Part shown: positions 1-10,946 of the stretch, one piece after another
How the letters are laid out: the number at the start of each line of letters is the position of its first letter
Numbering within the stretch: position 1 is the stretch's first letter
Assembly (NCBI GenBank): GCA_009760855.2
Contig: WPIO01000007.1
Coordinates: 3,910,001 to 3,974,000, forward strand
DNA: 64,000 nucleotides
Reading direction: 5' to 3'
Origin: Cristatella mucedo
Lineage: Eukaryota > Bryozoa > Phylactolaemata > Cristatellidae
Translations under genes and position numbers: made by a program
Notes under the pieces: model-generated
Told to the model about the DNA's origin: nothing
Seen by the model: the letters and a program-made list of their open reading frames with translations, nothing else
Databases searched by the model: none

Positions 1-450
1 TTACTCCCCCACCAGGCTAGGCATTGTACCACCTGCTTTTCCAAATCTAATCCTTTAGCTACACCTTGTAGAAATCTCGAATCCTTTGGACACTGCCTTT
101 AGTTCTTCTGCTCCTAAAGCCTGGAACTCACTACCGACTGGCATCACGACATCCCCTAACCTAACAGCATTTAAAAAGAAGCTAGAAAGCACATCTATTT
201 ATCCCAGCATTTAGTGGGTCCATGTAATTTATCCTTTGTGTGCTGATACGAGCTGACACTGTGCATGCTGCCAATAATCATGTTTGCATGCTGACCCTGT
301 GAATATCACCTCTAAGCATATCATGCTTGTTGACATTGAGCACGCTACTTTAACAGGCCTATCATGCTTCCTTTAGAGCAAGTGTAAAATGCCTAGAAAG
401 AAATTAAATTCTCTGAGTGTGCTATAAAAATATATTATCCTTATTGCTAT
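1..450 (+). mobile_element. L2 family 1 LINE, 3' fragment (cut by window edge)
   Basis: The window opens inside the decayed C-terminal coding part of an L2-type LINE, with stop codons and frameshifts relative to better copies. It runs through the 3' UTR to a degenerate tail hairpin (GCCTAGAAAG ... TTCTCTGAG) near 390-425. Confidence 0.75.
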
Positions 451-597
451 TACCTTGATTTGGCAATTTTGATGATAACTTGACAAATGCATGCATATGC
501 CTACAAGCCAGTTCTTACAGTTCCGAGCGTACAGTGTTTCCGTGTGACGTTCCTGTGTGTGGGCAATACTATTTTCATCCAAAGATTCTCTGAAATA

Positions 598-1853
598 TGG
601 TAAACCTTAGGGATCTGTGCTTGGTCCTGTTCTTTTCACGGTTTATCCTCACCTACTCGCCGCAAGCGCCTAGAGAGAGATTAAGTTCTCTGAGGGTGCT
701 TTATCAAGTGAATTATCAAGTAAATTATTATTATTATGTGATTGCCAAGCACAATCTAGGATTTCACTTCAATGCAGATGGCACTAAGTTGTACCTTTGT
801 TTTGATCCCTCCCAGCCCTCCAGCACGTCGAATTCTCTCAACTCCCTTGCTGCATGTATTGATGACACCCATATACGGATGGCAGCAAGCTTTCTTAAAT
901 TTGAATGCTGATAAAACCAACTAACTAGTTATGGGCAAATCAAGTGTGATTCGGATACTGAAAACTTCATGCTCAAAATCGGCTCTGCCAGCATATCTCC
1001 AGTTGAATCTACACGAAATATAGGTGTCATGTTCCATAGTGACCTTTCATTCGACAACCATATCAGCTCTACAGTCGAGTCTACCTATTTTCAGCTACAC
1101 AACATTGCTAAAATTCGGGCTTGCTTAAGCAGGGATTCCGAGTCTTAATTGGTCCATGCATTTGTGATATCCCGTCTCGACTTCTGTAACTCACTGCTTG
1201 CTGGCCTACCGGCCTGATCACTCAGGTGCTTACAGCTGGTGCAAAACTCTGCAGCTAGGCCTGTCTGTCGTGAGCGTCACAGTTGCCACACCACACCACT
1301 TCTTGCAGACCTGCACTGGCTCCCAGTCAAGCAACGGATCGGCTTCAAAGTTGTGTCACTCACTTTTAGGTCACTTTATTCTTTGGCGAGCCTACCTCTC
1401 AAATCTACTCCCCCACATTGTGCCACCTGCTTTTTCGAAATCTAACTGTTTAATCATGCCTTGCACAAATCTCTAATCCTTTGGAGAATGTGCCTTTAGT
1501 TTGTATGCTCCCAAAGTCTGGAACTCATTCTCGACTTGAGTCACAATATCTCCCGACTACTCTACATTTAAAAAGAAACTAAAAACGCATCTATCTATTA
1601 CAGCATTTAGTGGGTCCCTGCGATTCGTTCTTTGTGTACTTATGCATGCAGACACTGTGCAAGCTGCCACTAAACCAACTGGCATGCCGATCCTGTGCAT
1701 GTCACCTCTAACCATGTTATTCTTTTTGTTATCTAGCATGATACTACTAACCATTTGATCGTAGTTTCTTTGCAGCAAATGTAAGTGCCTAGAAAGAGAT
1801 TGAGTTCTCTGAGGGTGCTATATCAGGTGCATTATTATTATTATTATTTTAGT
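598..1853 (+). mobile_element. L2 family 1 LINE, RT palm to tail, decayed
   Basis: This is one of the longest family 1 copies in the window. It starts at the reverse-transcriptase GSVLGPVLFTVY motif and continues to a mutated catalytic box (NADG in place of YADD), the C-terminal [12 protein letters not shown] and LHWLPV region, the 3' UTR and the tail hairpin plus (ATT)n. Many frameshifts and stops mean it is dead. It is interrupted at 663-735 by a tail-only insertion. Confidence 0.85.
663..735 (+). mobile_element. tail-only retro-insertion inside LINE
   Basis: These 73 bases are just the L2 family 1 tail: GCGCCTAGAGAGAG, the loop, CTCTGAGGGTGC, then (ATT)n. Removing them joins CTCGCCG to ATGTGATTGCC and restores the continuous reading frame LLADVIAKH of the host LINE, so they are an insertion. 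No clear target duplication is visible. Confidence 0.7.
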
Positions 1854-2145
1854 TGCAGACACAAGCAGCCGCCTATTTAAAACGGCACCAGTAGAACCAT
1901 ATCTGTAATAGGCCAGGTATTGGTTAAGAATCTCCAAAAGACTCTTGGCTGCTAAGTGCTGTTGACAATAAACCGCTGTTGACCAGTTCCGGAAGAGTCA
2001 TTGCTAGAGCTGGGAATAGCAAGAACACAACATTCTGAATTACCCAAAAGGGTGGCAAGGGTCCAAAACTCTTGTGAGTCAGGGCTGAAAGTCTTTTGAA
2101 GCTCGATTATGGTGATTTCGTACTTATCCAACATTCCTTAGGATT

Positions 2146-2626
2146 ACCGACTGGCATTTCCTCATCTGTCGATTTATAACCATTAAAAATAAGTTGAAAA
2201 ACTACCTGCTTCACACAGCCATCGTTAAGTTCCAGTCAGCTTTCCTTCTATGTGGTTAAGCATAAGGAGAATGTGCACAGCGTGACCACAAAAACAAAAT
2301 CATGTGCAAAAGCAAAATGATTGTGTGTTTAATGTACCCTCATGGACCTGTATTTTTTCCTGTGTGCTTGCGGAGCTGCACATTATCGAGTGGTACTACC
2401 AACCAAGGTCCGAGGGGTCCTCACAACCAGCTTCTGTGAGTTTTGCTTATTTGTCTTGGCATGGTAATTATGTGCTTTTGCATGCTTGCTTGTCAGGCTA
2501 CTTTGCATAATATTACTTATTTATTTATTACTTTATTTTATTGGTTACTGCTACTTTTGCAGTGAATTGTGAAGCACCTTAATAGAGATTTAGCTTTCTT
2601 AGGGTGCTATGCAACATTATCATTAA
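2146..2626 (+). mobile_element. old L2-like LINE 3' fragment
   Basis: Weak similarity to the family 1 C-terminal end (ACCGACTGGCAT, then a lysine-rich stretch) is followed by a diverged tail hairpin GAAGCACCTTAATAGAG ... TTCTTAGGGTGC at about 2572-2612. The middle is too decayed to align by eye. Confidence 0.5.
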
Positions 2627-2749
2627 TCCTCGATCTGCCTACCTAATGATTGTACCTAAAGAGATATTCCTAGAACGGACTGAAGCATTCCATAAATTAC
2701 ACAGCTGATGTAGGGTTATTCATGTGGGAGTCAGGCATGAACTTAATGA

Positions 2750-3657
2750 TCTGTGAGTGGCCTGTGCTATTGCGAAACTGGTAGAATTAAGTCCTCAGCT
2801 CGAAATCTAGGTGTCATATTCCAAAGCGACCTCTCGTTTGACGACCATATCAGCTCCACAGTCAAATCCGCCTATTTTCAGCTTCATAACATTGCTAAAA
2901 TTCGGGCTTGTTTAGATAAAGATACCACGTCCAAGTTGGTCCATGCATTCGTGACATCCCGTCTCGACTTCTGCAACTCACTGCTTGCTGGCCTACCAGC
3001 ATGTGCGATCAGGCGATTGCAGCTGGTGCAAAACTCTGCAGCTAGGCTTGTCTGTCGTAAGCGTCGCAGTTGCCATGTCACACAACTTCTCGCCGACCTG
3101 CACTGGCTACCAGTCAAGCAACGGATTGACTTCAAGGTTTTGTCGCTCACTTTTAGGTCCCTTCATTCTATGGCTCCAGCCTATCTCTCAGATATACTAC
3201 CCCATCAGGCCAAGCATCGTACCACCCGCTTTTCGGAATCCAACAGTCTCGAAATACCTCATACAAACCTTAAATCCTTTGGAGACCGTGCATTTAGTTC
3301 ATATGCTCCCAAAGCCTGGAACTCCCTCCCGACCTGCGTCAGAACATCCCCTGACCTGACCACATTTAAAAGGAACCTAAAAACACACTTATTTAGGACA
3401 GCATTTAGTGGGTCCCTGTGATTCGTCCTTCACGTGCTTATGCGTGCTGACACTGTGCATGCTGCCACTAACCACATTTACATGCTGACCCTGTGCATAT
3501 CACCCCTAACCATGTTATTCATTTTGTTTGTTTTTCAAGCATGATTTTACTTACCATTCAATTGCATTTCCCTTTGCAGCAAATGTAAAGCGCCTAGAGA
3601 GAGATTACGGTCTCTGAGGGCGCTTTATCAAGTGAATTATTATTATTATAATTATTA
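2750..3657 (+). mobile_element. L2 family 1 LINE, best-preserved 3' end
   Basis: A 222-codon open frame (2753-3421) carries the C-terminal part of the LINE polyprotein: [76 protein letters not shown] and a basic end. All of this lies downstream of the RT palm. After the TGA comes a 3' UTR with a two-unit tandem motif (3446-3483 and 3484-3522), then the tail hairpin (about 3584-3630) and (ATT)n. The copy is 5'-truncated and lacks endonuclease and the RT palm. The undamaged frame suggests it is among the youngest copies. Confidence 0.92.
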
Positions 3658-3894
3658 CTTTGAGGCCAGGGTAGCAGCAAGCAACCCAATTGATGTGGTC
3701 ACATGGGCAGGGAAGCAGGTGTAAGCCATCTCTTCGGAACAAAGGCAGAGTAGGCAGACCAGAAAAAGGGTACAACACATGACTTGTGGCTAAAATCAAC
3801 AGTGGCAGAGCTGTCGCAGTGCTCCTCCGTAGGACATACGACCACTCCAAAGGTCGAAGGGAGTTTGACAGAAAGAGCCAAAGCTAATACTCAC

Positions 3895-4046
3895 TTGCAT
3901 GGCACTTGTTTGACCTGAGCAGAAGAAGAGAAGCGGCCTCCTTCTCTCCTGCCAAAATGGCTCCGGCTATTGATGCCAATCCATGGTCTGCTGTGATTGT
4001 TTTCTCTTCTGCTGAGATCTTAAAGCGATCACTCGCTACGTTTATG
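3895..4046 (-). CDS. candidate internal exon, unrecognised protein
   Basis: On the minus strand a 152-bp open segment is bounded by a strong acceptor (GTCCTTGGTTTGCAG, AG at plus 4048-4047) and a good donor (GTGAGT, plus 3894-3889). Read in phase with one leading and one trailing base it gives 50 residues containing DRFKISAEEKT, then a hydrophobic and Ala-rich stretch, then RSNKCHA. I do not recognise the protein. Other frames over the same bases are also open, so coding status rests mainly on the paired splice signals. The candidate exon at 5311-5356 is upstream on the same strand and is phase-compatible in one of its frames. Confidence 0.35.
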
Positions 4047-4267
4047 CTGCAAACCAAGGACGCAGAGACTGCATTGCATTGCTGCAGCATATCTGCCTCT
4101 CAAGCCGAGTTGGAACTCCAGCCTGAACACTAGCCAGCCTGCTTTCGATGCAAATGAAAACAGTGCCCAGCCCACCATATCTTACTGTTGGCACTCAACA
4201 CTGTCGATACCGTCAAACAATTTACTGCCCAAGTGAATATAATGTCTGAATGCATACAGGTATGCAG

Positions 4268-4475
4268 TAATAGCTTTCATACTACTGTCGTCCTCGACTG
4301 CCCTCCTGACTCTGCTAGGCTTCTCACATTCTCTTTGTTGTGTGAGATGAAGTCTGCTGGCTATCTATCGAATGCACACCGAAAGCTGCTTAAGCTTCGT
4401 GTGTAACAACCACTTAGTTCTTTTGGCTTTGTGGAGTTGCAGATGGAGACCCATTACATCACATGATTGCATTTC
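4268..4475 (+). mobile_element. L2 family 2 LINE, 3' end
   Basis: The segment matches the 3' end of the family 2 copies at 7442 and 12032 (minus strand): a CTCCTGACTCTGCTA stretch, a TGAGATGAAGTCTG stretch, then GTAACAACCACTTAGT and a CATTACATCACATG end that resembles the family's TACAT tail. Confidence 0.6.
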
Positions 4476-4491
4476 CTGCATATACAAATGT

Positions 4492-4683
4492 TTCATGTCT
4501 ATTACAGCATTTGGTGGGTCTTGCTCGATCACCGTGTGCATGTACCTGTTCACAGTATGCCTGCTGCTTGAGGAAGTTGCCACCTATCATTCGGTAATTC
4601 TTTCAATACGTCATCTATAAAGTGCCTAGAAGGAGATTCAGTGCTGATGGCGCTATACAAATGTATTATTATTCTTTTTTTAT
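4492..4683 (+). mobile_element. L2 family 1-like LINE tail
   Basis: It begins at the ATTACAGCATTTGGTGGGTC motif typical of the end of the family 1 reading frame and ends in AAAGTGCCTAGAAGGAGATT ... GGCGCTATACAAATG plus ATT repeats. The GCTATACAAATG ending is closer to that of SINE family A than to most family 1 copies. Confidence 0.65.
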
Positions 4684-5310
4684 TAACAGGACTCAACCAC
4701 GCACGATAATGTTCATTCGCCGAGTAGTAATCTATTCTTCTATAAGGCTAGCTAAATCTTTCGGCCTTTGTTCTGTCGTAGGCTAGAAACAGGTTTCTCC
4801 ATTGGCACAGTACTGCCAAGGTGTGAGGATTGCCAGATCAAGTCAAGATGGAACTGTTAACTCTTGGCCTGATGATTTTCAGATTAGACCATAGCAGCTG
4901 ACTTTGCACTTGACTAATGAGGCTTCATCAAATCGTTTAGACAGAGTGTTCCTCGGTTCTTCCCAAATTGTCTTCTTGGCACATTTGCAGTTGGCAACAT
5001 CTATTTGTTTTAATTTTTGTTCAAATTGTTAAGTATTATTCACGCCCGTCTGCCTTCCGTGCCTTTTCAAGTGCAGTGACATGTGACTTTGCTGTTAATC
5101 AGCTTAATTGCTGTTAAATTACCCTGGCAGATGCATGTCTTATGCTGCTATGTAAAATTAATTAGTTTTTTATTTGTTGAAAACTTTCCTTCAATGCAAA
5201 AAACATCCACTAATATAAACGGTTAATGCTTTTGTCGAAGCAATATGTATTAGCGTCAAATTTAACGAAATATTACGAGATCATTCACTGAATTGGAACT
5301 AAACTCTTAC

Positions 5311-5356
5311 TTTGAGTATACCCAATAGTGTATGACTCTGCTCCTACAGTGACAGC
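5311..5356 (-). CDS. candidate 46-bp exon, unrecognised protein
   Basis: A very good acceptor with a long pyrimidine tract (TTTTTTGTCTGTTTGTCTC, then ATTTACCAG) ends at plus 5358-5357. It is followed by 46 bases and a GTAAGAG donor (plus 5310-5304). Frame 1 reads AVTVGAESYTIGYTQ; frame 3 is also open and is the one whose phase fits the candidate exon at 3895-4046. Product unknown. The splice signals are the evidence; the coding claim is inference. Confidence 0.3.
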
Positions 5357-6785
5357 CTGGTAAATAATGAGACAAACAGACAAAAAACATGTACAATAGG
5401 TGTTCTGAAATGGTTTATAAATCAGTCTGTCATTTAAACAACCATAATTATTATATTTAGTAGTATACAGCAAATTTATCTCCAGTCGGCTACTTTACGG
5501 TCAAGGCCTGTTTGAGTCATGCAGCTGTCAAGACAAGAGAATAATCTAGGCCAACTCTCACTTTAACTAAACAGAAATCGGCTATTAATCTATGCTAGTT
5601 CATCCTTATTTATGGATGTGCAATATTCTTAGTGTTACCAGGGCAGTATCATTACTAATAGGTATGCTGCACACTTAGTTCTATACAGAAAAAAATTGTA
5701 GATGTTCAAACTAAAGGCATATTGAAATAACAAACTTGCTTGTGAGGAATTGTTTATGCATTTGACTCCTCTGGTTACTTTTTTAGGAAGGCTTTTCTTT
5801 GTGCTGCTCGCAGCTTCCAGATCATGTCTTAAACGATATGGCTACTGGTTGACCATCACGGTAGCTCTAGTGATAACCAAAGATGCAAAAATGTGGTCTC
5901 TCCGTCAGATGGCTGCTTATTCCAAGCATTTTGCTCCAAATATCTCAGCTCATGATGTCTTGGCCACACGAGTTATTAAGGCCACCATAATTTGGCACAT
6001 TTATGTCGAATTGTTATAGTGATATTCTGGATCATCTTTAGTAGATGTTAAGTCCATCACTTAAGCCTTAAGTTGCAAAACCTAGACACTGTCGGTGTAA
6101 GCCCTCTGTCACCGGAGCATGGTTTCACACAAGTAAGAGCTTGAGCTTACTCCCTTACCGAGTATTGTCGTAAAAAATTCCTGAGATCCGAGCTGTAAGC
6201 AGTCAAGTATGTGAGCACGAGCTGCTCTTTAGGGAATCAAAGCTTGCCGCCAAAAGGATAGGTGTATTTAGCACCGTTGTGAGTGTCGAAATGTCATCAC
6301 ACTGCCAGCTGCCATGCTGTGATCGCTTGCTGTAGATTGCACAGACTGCAACCGGAAGCTTTCTTGGGCCCTAGCTCTAGCTTGCCCTAGTGATTACAGG
6401 CTTATTCCCAGTCTCATACCGTGAATGTCTACTGTACTCTTCCTTGGCTTGTTGTTGTGTGACTTTTAGTGACTTTATCTGCTAAAAACCATCTGTGCTG
6501 TTGTACCTTCGCTTGTGGATTGATGCATCGGACTAGTCACTCCCGAATGACTCAATAGCCACACATTTATTCTGCTTGGCCGGATCATTGTTTTTCACCC
6601 AACTCACGATGCTTTTTAGTTGCTAGGCTCAGCTATGGAAACATATGCTGCCAATAAGTCATCCGTCTGCCAAATGACTCACTCCCACACTGTCAGTATT
6701 TTACATATGAAAGTGCTTTGTGTGTGAAAGCCCCCGGTAGAAAAGCTTTACTTGGCTGCTCAAGGTACCCTGTGTGCTTTTACAG

Positions 6786-6896
6786 CTTACTACAGAAGCT
6801 TTGTTACTGATGTGTCAGCTTTGGCAGGCAGGCACCAACAAGCCATCAGGACACTAGACATCAGCATAGCTGCTGTGGCCGAAGACCACAGAGCAG
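6786..6896 (+). CDS. candidate internal exon, unrecognised protein
   Basis: An acceptor (CCTGTGTGCTTTTACAG) is followed by 111 bases and a GTGAAG donor. Only one frame is open: it starts YYRSFVTDVSALAG and continues RHQQAIRTLDISIAAVAEDH, which looks like ordinary helical protein. I cannot assign a family. It could be a chance open segment. Confidence 0.28.
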
Positions 6897-7441
6897 GTGA
6901 AGCCCACTGATTACCGAGGCTGTCAGTAATGAAGTTGGCCACTGTCGAGGATCTTCGCAGCTGACAAGCAGCTGACGATTCATCAGGATCAAGGATCAAG
7001 ACTCTCCCTGGCGTCCATCTAAATCCACGGTATATGCTAAGAAATACCATCGATTATACACTTTGCATTTCATTCCATGAGATCTATGGCAAATGCCGTT
7101 TCAAACTCAAGTACAAGAGGTTAATCTTTGCAGTTATAGTAGCTGCTGTCCTGTTGGGTAGTTGGACAAAGGCAAGACTTTTGGTCTGCTTGCATACAGG
7201 CAGGAATATTCGATTGGCTGTAATGAAGCTGACATTAGGATAACACTTATCTTTTCAATGTACCCTGCCTCGATGAGTGCCGGGCTATCAGTATCAAAGA
7301 TAGAGAGCCACTGCTGGGAAATATTGTTTAAACTGGATCCCCCCTGTAGAGCTAATCGCACGAGGCTTTGATAAAGTCTAGGACGGCACCAGGCAATCGA
7401 TGGCAATCAATCAACGACAAACAAATCAATCAAAAGCCAAT

Positions 7442-8060
7442 GACAATTGTTGTATCTCCGTCAGTATCTCCACAAAGTCATAAAGACCATGTGGGTGTTA
7501 CGCAGACGAGTTTTGTATAGCGCACTCACAGCCTAAGTGGCTTTCGGTACGCATTCGGTACCCAACAGACTTCGTCTCACGAAACAAAGAGAAAGTGGGA
7601 AGCATAGCAGAGTTAGGAGAGCAGTTGAGGTAGTGCGTAGCATAGAAGTAGCAGTTCAGGACTGCTGAAAAAGATGTGCCATAGTCGACAGTTGGAGAGT
7701 AGATGTCGTTGCGTAAGAATTGTGGAAGCGAGTTCCACAGTCTAGGACCTGCAGAGCTAAAGCTTCTGTCGCCAGCAGTCTTTAAGCGGAGGAATGGGAC
7801 AGCTAATTTATTGTCCACACGGGACCTGAGGGTGCAAACAGGCTGAAACTGATGCAGCAGTTCAGCTAGGTACGAAGGAGCCAAGCCGTGGCTGGCCTTG
7901 TGGGTCAGCGTAAGAACTTTGCTCTGTATCCTTTGCTCAACCGGCAACCATCCTAGCTCTTTCAGCAAAGGTGACACGTGCTCAAACCGCTGGGACTTGA
8001 ATACCAGCCTTGCAGCCATATTCATAATCCGCTCTAGTGGCATAATCAGTTTCGGCAGAG
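7442..8060 (-). mobile_element. L2 family 2 LINE, C-terminal ORF and 3' end
   Basis: A 181-codon open frame (8043-7498) encodes another L2/CR1-type C-terminus: LERIMNMAARLVF, LGWLPVEQRIQSKVL, SYLAELLHQFQP, GPRLWNSLPQFLRND. It is related to but clearly distinct from family 1 and has an extra Cys/Tyr-rich extension at the end. The 3' end reads ACACCCACATGGTCTTTATG ... GGAGATACA, without the family 1 hairpin or ATT tail. It is 5'-truncated near 8045-8090. Confidence 0.85.
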
Positions 8061-9324
8061 GCTAGCAAGTTACAAAGAGGCCGGATCTGGGGTGGTTAAT
8101 TATAAAGTTACAGTCAAAGAAGCAGCTGTGGCTTGTATGTCCATGGCTGGAGAAAACTCCGCATAGAACGATGCTCCGAAAAGTCTCCTGACTTTCAGGC
8201 CAGCTATTCAGAGAGGTCTGCCAAAAAAACCTATCTTCTACTACTGTCCATGTAGAATTATAAGACAAGGCAGCTGCCGGCCATTTCATTGCTCAACTCA
8301 GACTGATTGAGGAATGCCGAAAAGCTGATAGATTGATTATCTCCTTTTTATTGAATAGAACTGTCACTTGAATCTTTGGAAGTAAAACCCAAGGTGACAG
8401 CCGTATTGCAAGAATCCCTAAGCCTGAGCCCTGGAACTAACCACGACCCATTGACTGGATATCGATGTGCCGACCCATTGCTGTGTTGCCTAATCGCACG
8501 TGCGGCCGGTCACAAATTAAGAATTTTTTAAATGGAAGAAAGCTAGCTTGACTAATCCAGAAATAAAATATGCTTAGAATGTCACTGTGACGTGGTGCAA
8601 TGATAATTGCATAATGCAGCAAACCAATAACTTCGTATTTTACTTCGTTGTACATGCAGTTTTTGGTATATTTCAGCTTCGAAGCATGTAACCCCATGTG
8701 TACCTAACTACACTGTGCGAAATTCACTTTGCCAAGTGTTTTCTACAATGTCCTGATACAGGGTTTTTAAGCGTCGAAAAGGCCTTTAGACCTTATTTTA
8801 TCACCAATGGGGCAGAGAGCATGCACAGGGTTTTAACTTCATAGCATGCCTATGCAGAGGCTGCATCTGTGTGAAACGGAAGCTGCCTGATGCTGAGCTT
8901 GCTAGAGGCGATGCAACCAATTGCACACAATTAAGTGAGTATAATGCGACTAGGACCGTTTGTGAATTGTGCAGGACTGTGTTCAGAAATCACCATTTTG
9001 ATCTCATTCGGACACTGAAGATTGAAGGCATTCGCACTTGGGTTATATCTTCTGCTTGGATGTTTTTCTCTGTATACAAGCCTTACTCCTTAACAGCAGC
9101 TTTCGGCATAGCAGAGCCTTAAGCATGGGATAGTCTCGTTGCCCAAAGTGCTGTGTGCGACGGCCATACCACCAATCATGCTGAACGCTGCATGCCATTT
9201 AAGCCAGGTAAGTAATGCATATGTTTTTTAAGGACCAGACTTCCGCAAGCTGTTTTTGCACATAAAAGGTTCCTATGAACTCCACTGGATCCAAAGCACG
9301 CAAAAGGGTTCGTGTGGCACCTGC
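8061..9324. other. unassigned DNA
   Basis: No repeat or gene is recognised. An open stretch 8871-9206, broken by one TAA at 9120, ends at a GTAAGT at 9207 and contains a CELCRTVF..HH zinc-finger-like pattern. I could not turn this into a supported call. Confidence 0.25.
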
Positions 9325-9470
9325 AGCTCTTGCTGCTTCTGCTGCTGCCTGCTTCTGCTGATGCCTGCTTCTGTTCCTGCTGCTGCTGCCTGCTTCTGCT
9401 GCTGCCTGCTTCTGCTGATGCTGCTTCTGTTCCTACTGGTGCTGCTGCTGCCTGCTTCTGCTTGCTTTAG
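9325..9470 (+). repeat. imperfect CTGCTT/CTGCTG minisatellite
   Basis: An array of imperfect units such as TGCCTGCTTCTGCTGC repeats over about 145 bases, giving Cys/Leu-rich or Gln/Ala-rich readings depending on frame. It shows no splice-linked coding context. Confidence 0.8.
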
Positions 9471-10349
9471 TAATCGGTGCCGGTGGATGCAGCTAGGCTG
9501 CTACTGATGCTGCTACTGTTGTAAAATGGGCAGACCAAAGTGAAGTGAAGAAACAAAAAGTGAAACAGAGAAACAATGGGCAAATTGCTCTAAACAAGCA
9601 GAGCTTCTCAAGCGGTACTGAGAGAGAACTAGCCGAATGTAAGCGATCACGTCGGTAGAAGTCTAGCTTTAGCCAAGTCCTGTGGCCACCATTCCTCCCC
9701 CCTAGAGACAAGTAGATGGACACATGATAAGGTCGTGTATATTCAAACGCACCCACCGGCTGCTACCCTTACCCGGATATGGATTAAACAGCTGCATAGC
9801 AACCGGTCATGAATAAGCATGATGACCTGCTGAATAGCTATCCTGACAGTTGCAAGGGCTGATTGACACACAATGACTGATAGTCAGGGCCGAGCAACTG
9901 CAAGCCTGCTGACCACGTCAGCCACTGGCTTTAAGTCACTGTAGGAGTTCCAGGATCCGGTGATCCTAGGTAATGGGACCGACGGGAGACAATTACTTGC
10001 TTTCGAGTTGCATATAAGGCGGCTAAGTAAAAGTGTCTACTGAGCAAATGAATATTCAATTAGTCGCACCGATCTTCTCCGTGGTGGATGGGGTGCGAAG
10101 GCGAAGATAATAGAAAGACACACCCCTTATGAAGCCTACTTTGTCAATCCTACGGAGAGTATTAAGCTCGAAGTGAACAGCTGAATATTGCCACCACGTG
10201 TCTACACCGGGCCATAGCAGCCTGCATCTGCATTTAATCTGAGCTCTGCAGTACTCCCAAAGGTAAATTTGGAAGCCACAGGTGCTGCTTGCCAACGTTA
10301 CAAGCCTACACCAACCCAAACCTCCTCTTAACTTTACACAGCAGGCCAT
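9471..10349. other. unassigned DNA
   Basis: Nothing recognisable was seen on either strand in this stretch. Confidence 0.3.
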
Positions 10350-10946
10350 CCTCAATGATAATAATAGGGATGATAATAAATGAATTGTGTGTAGTTACCT
10401 CAGAGAACTTAATTTCTTTCTGGGCACTTTACATATACTGTAAAGGAAGGATGACAATATCGCTAGTGGTAACATGCGCACTGTCAGCAAGAATAAGCAC
10501 ATAGAAGACAAATCACGTGGACCTAGAAATTGCTGTGACACACGAGCGCGTTTTAGCTTCTTTTTAAATGTCGAGTCAGGGGATGTCTTGACTAGAATGA
10601 AATCCAAGCACTGGAAGTACACAAACTAAAGGCACAGTCTCCAAAGGATTTGAAGATAGCTCAAGGCATAGCTAACCAATTCGAGTAAGAAAAGCTGGTG
10701 GTGCAATGCCAACCCAGGTTGGAGAATAGTTACGATAGAAGGCTAGAGCCACAGAATGAAGGGACCTAAAAGTGAGCGACAGAAACTTGAAGTCGACACA
10801 CTGCTTGATTGGGACAAGTGCATGTCGGCGAGAAGTGTGATGCTCACTACAGACAGGCCTAGTTCAAGAATTTTGCACAAACTGTTAGCTCCTGATTGCA
10901 CAGGCAGCAAGACCTGCAAGCAGTGAGTTACAGAAGTCGAGATGGA
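10350..10946 (-). mobile_element. L2 family 1 LINE, decayed 3' part
   Basis: On the minus strand the copy runs from the CNSLLAGL region through [10 protein letters not shown]-like sequence and the 3' UTR to a diverged tail hairpin (plus 10398-10436, CTCAGAGAACTTAATTTC) and ATT-rich tail near 10360. Frameshifts break the reading frame. Confidence 0.75.

Larger units (their letters stand above)
4684..7441. other. unassigned DNA with a few candidate exons
   Basis: Apart from the candidate exons at 5311-5356 and 6786-6896, I recognise no gene, repeat or RNA here. Acceptor-like pyrimidine tracts near 4780, 5785 and 7200 precede short open stretches that could be exons, but none has a recognisable product. 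Confidence 0.3.

Noticed and set aside
9122-9206. A stretch with CDG-H-TT....ERCMPF before a GTAAGT donor, recalling laminin-type EGF repeats
   Set aside because: A key cysteine is missing, spacing is off by one and the acceptor is poor; not enough to call an exon.
9256-9507. Coding gene over the CTGCTT/CTGCTG array
   Set aside because: Repetitive composition and absence of any splice or domain signal; treated as a minisatellite.
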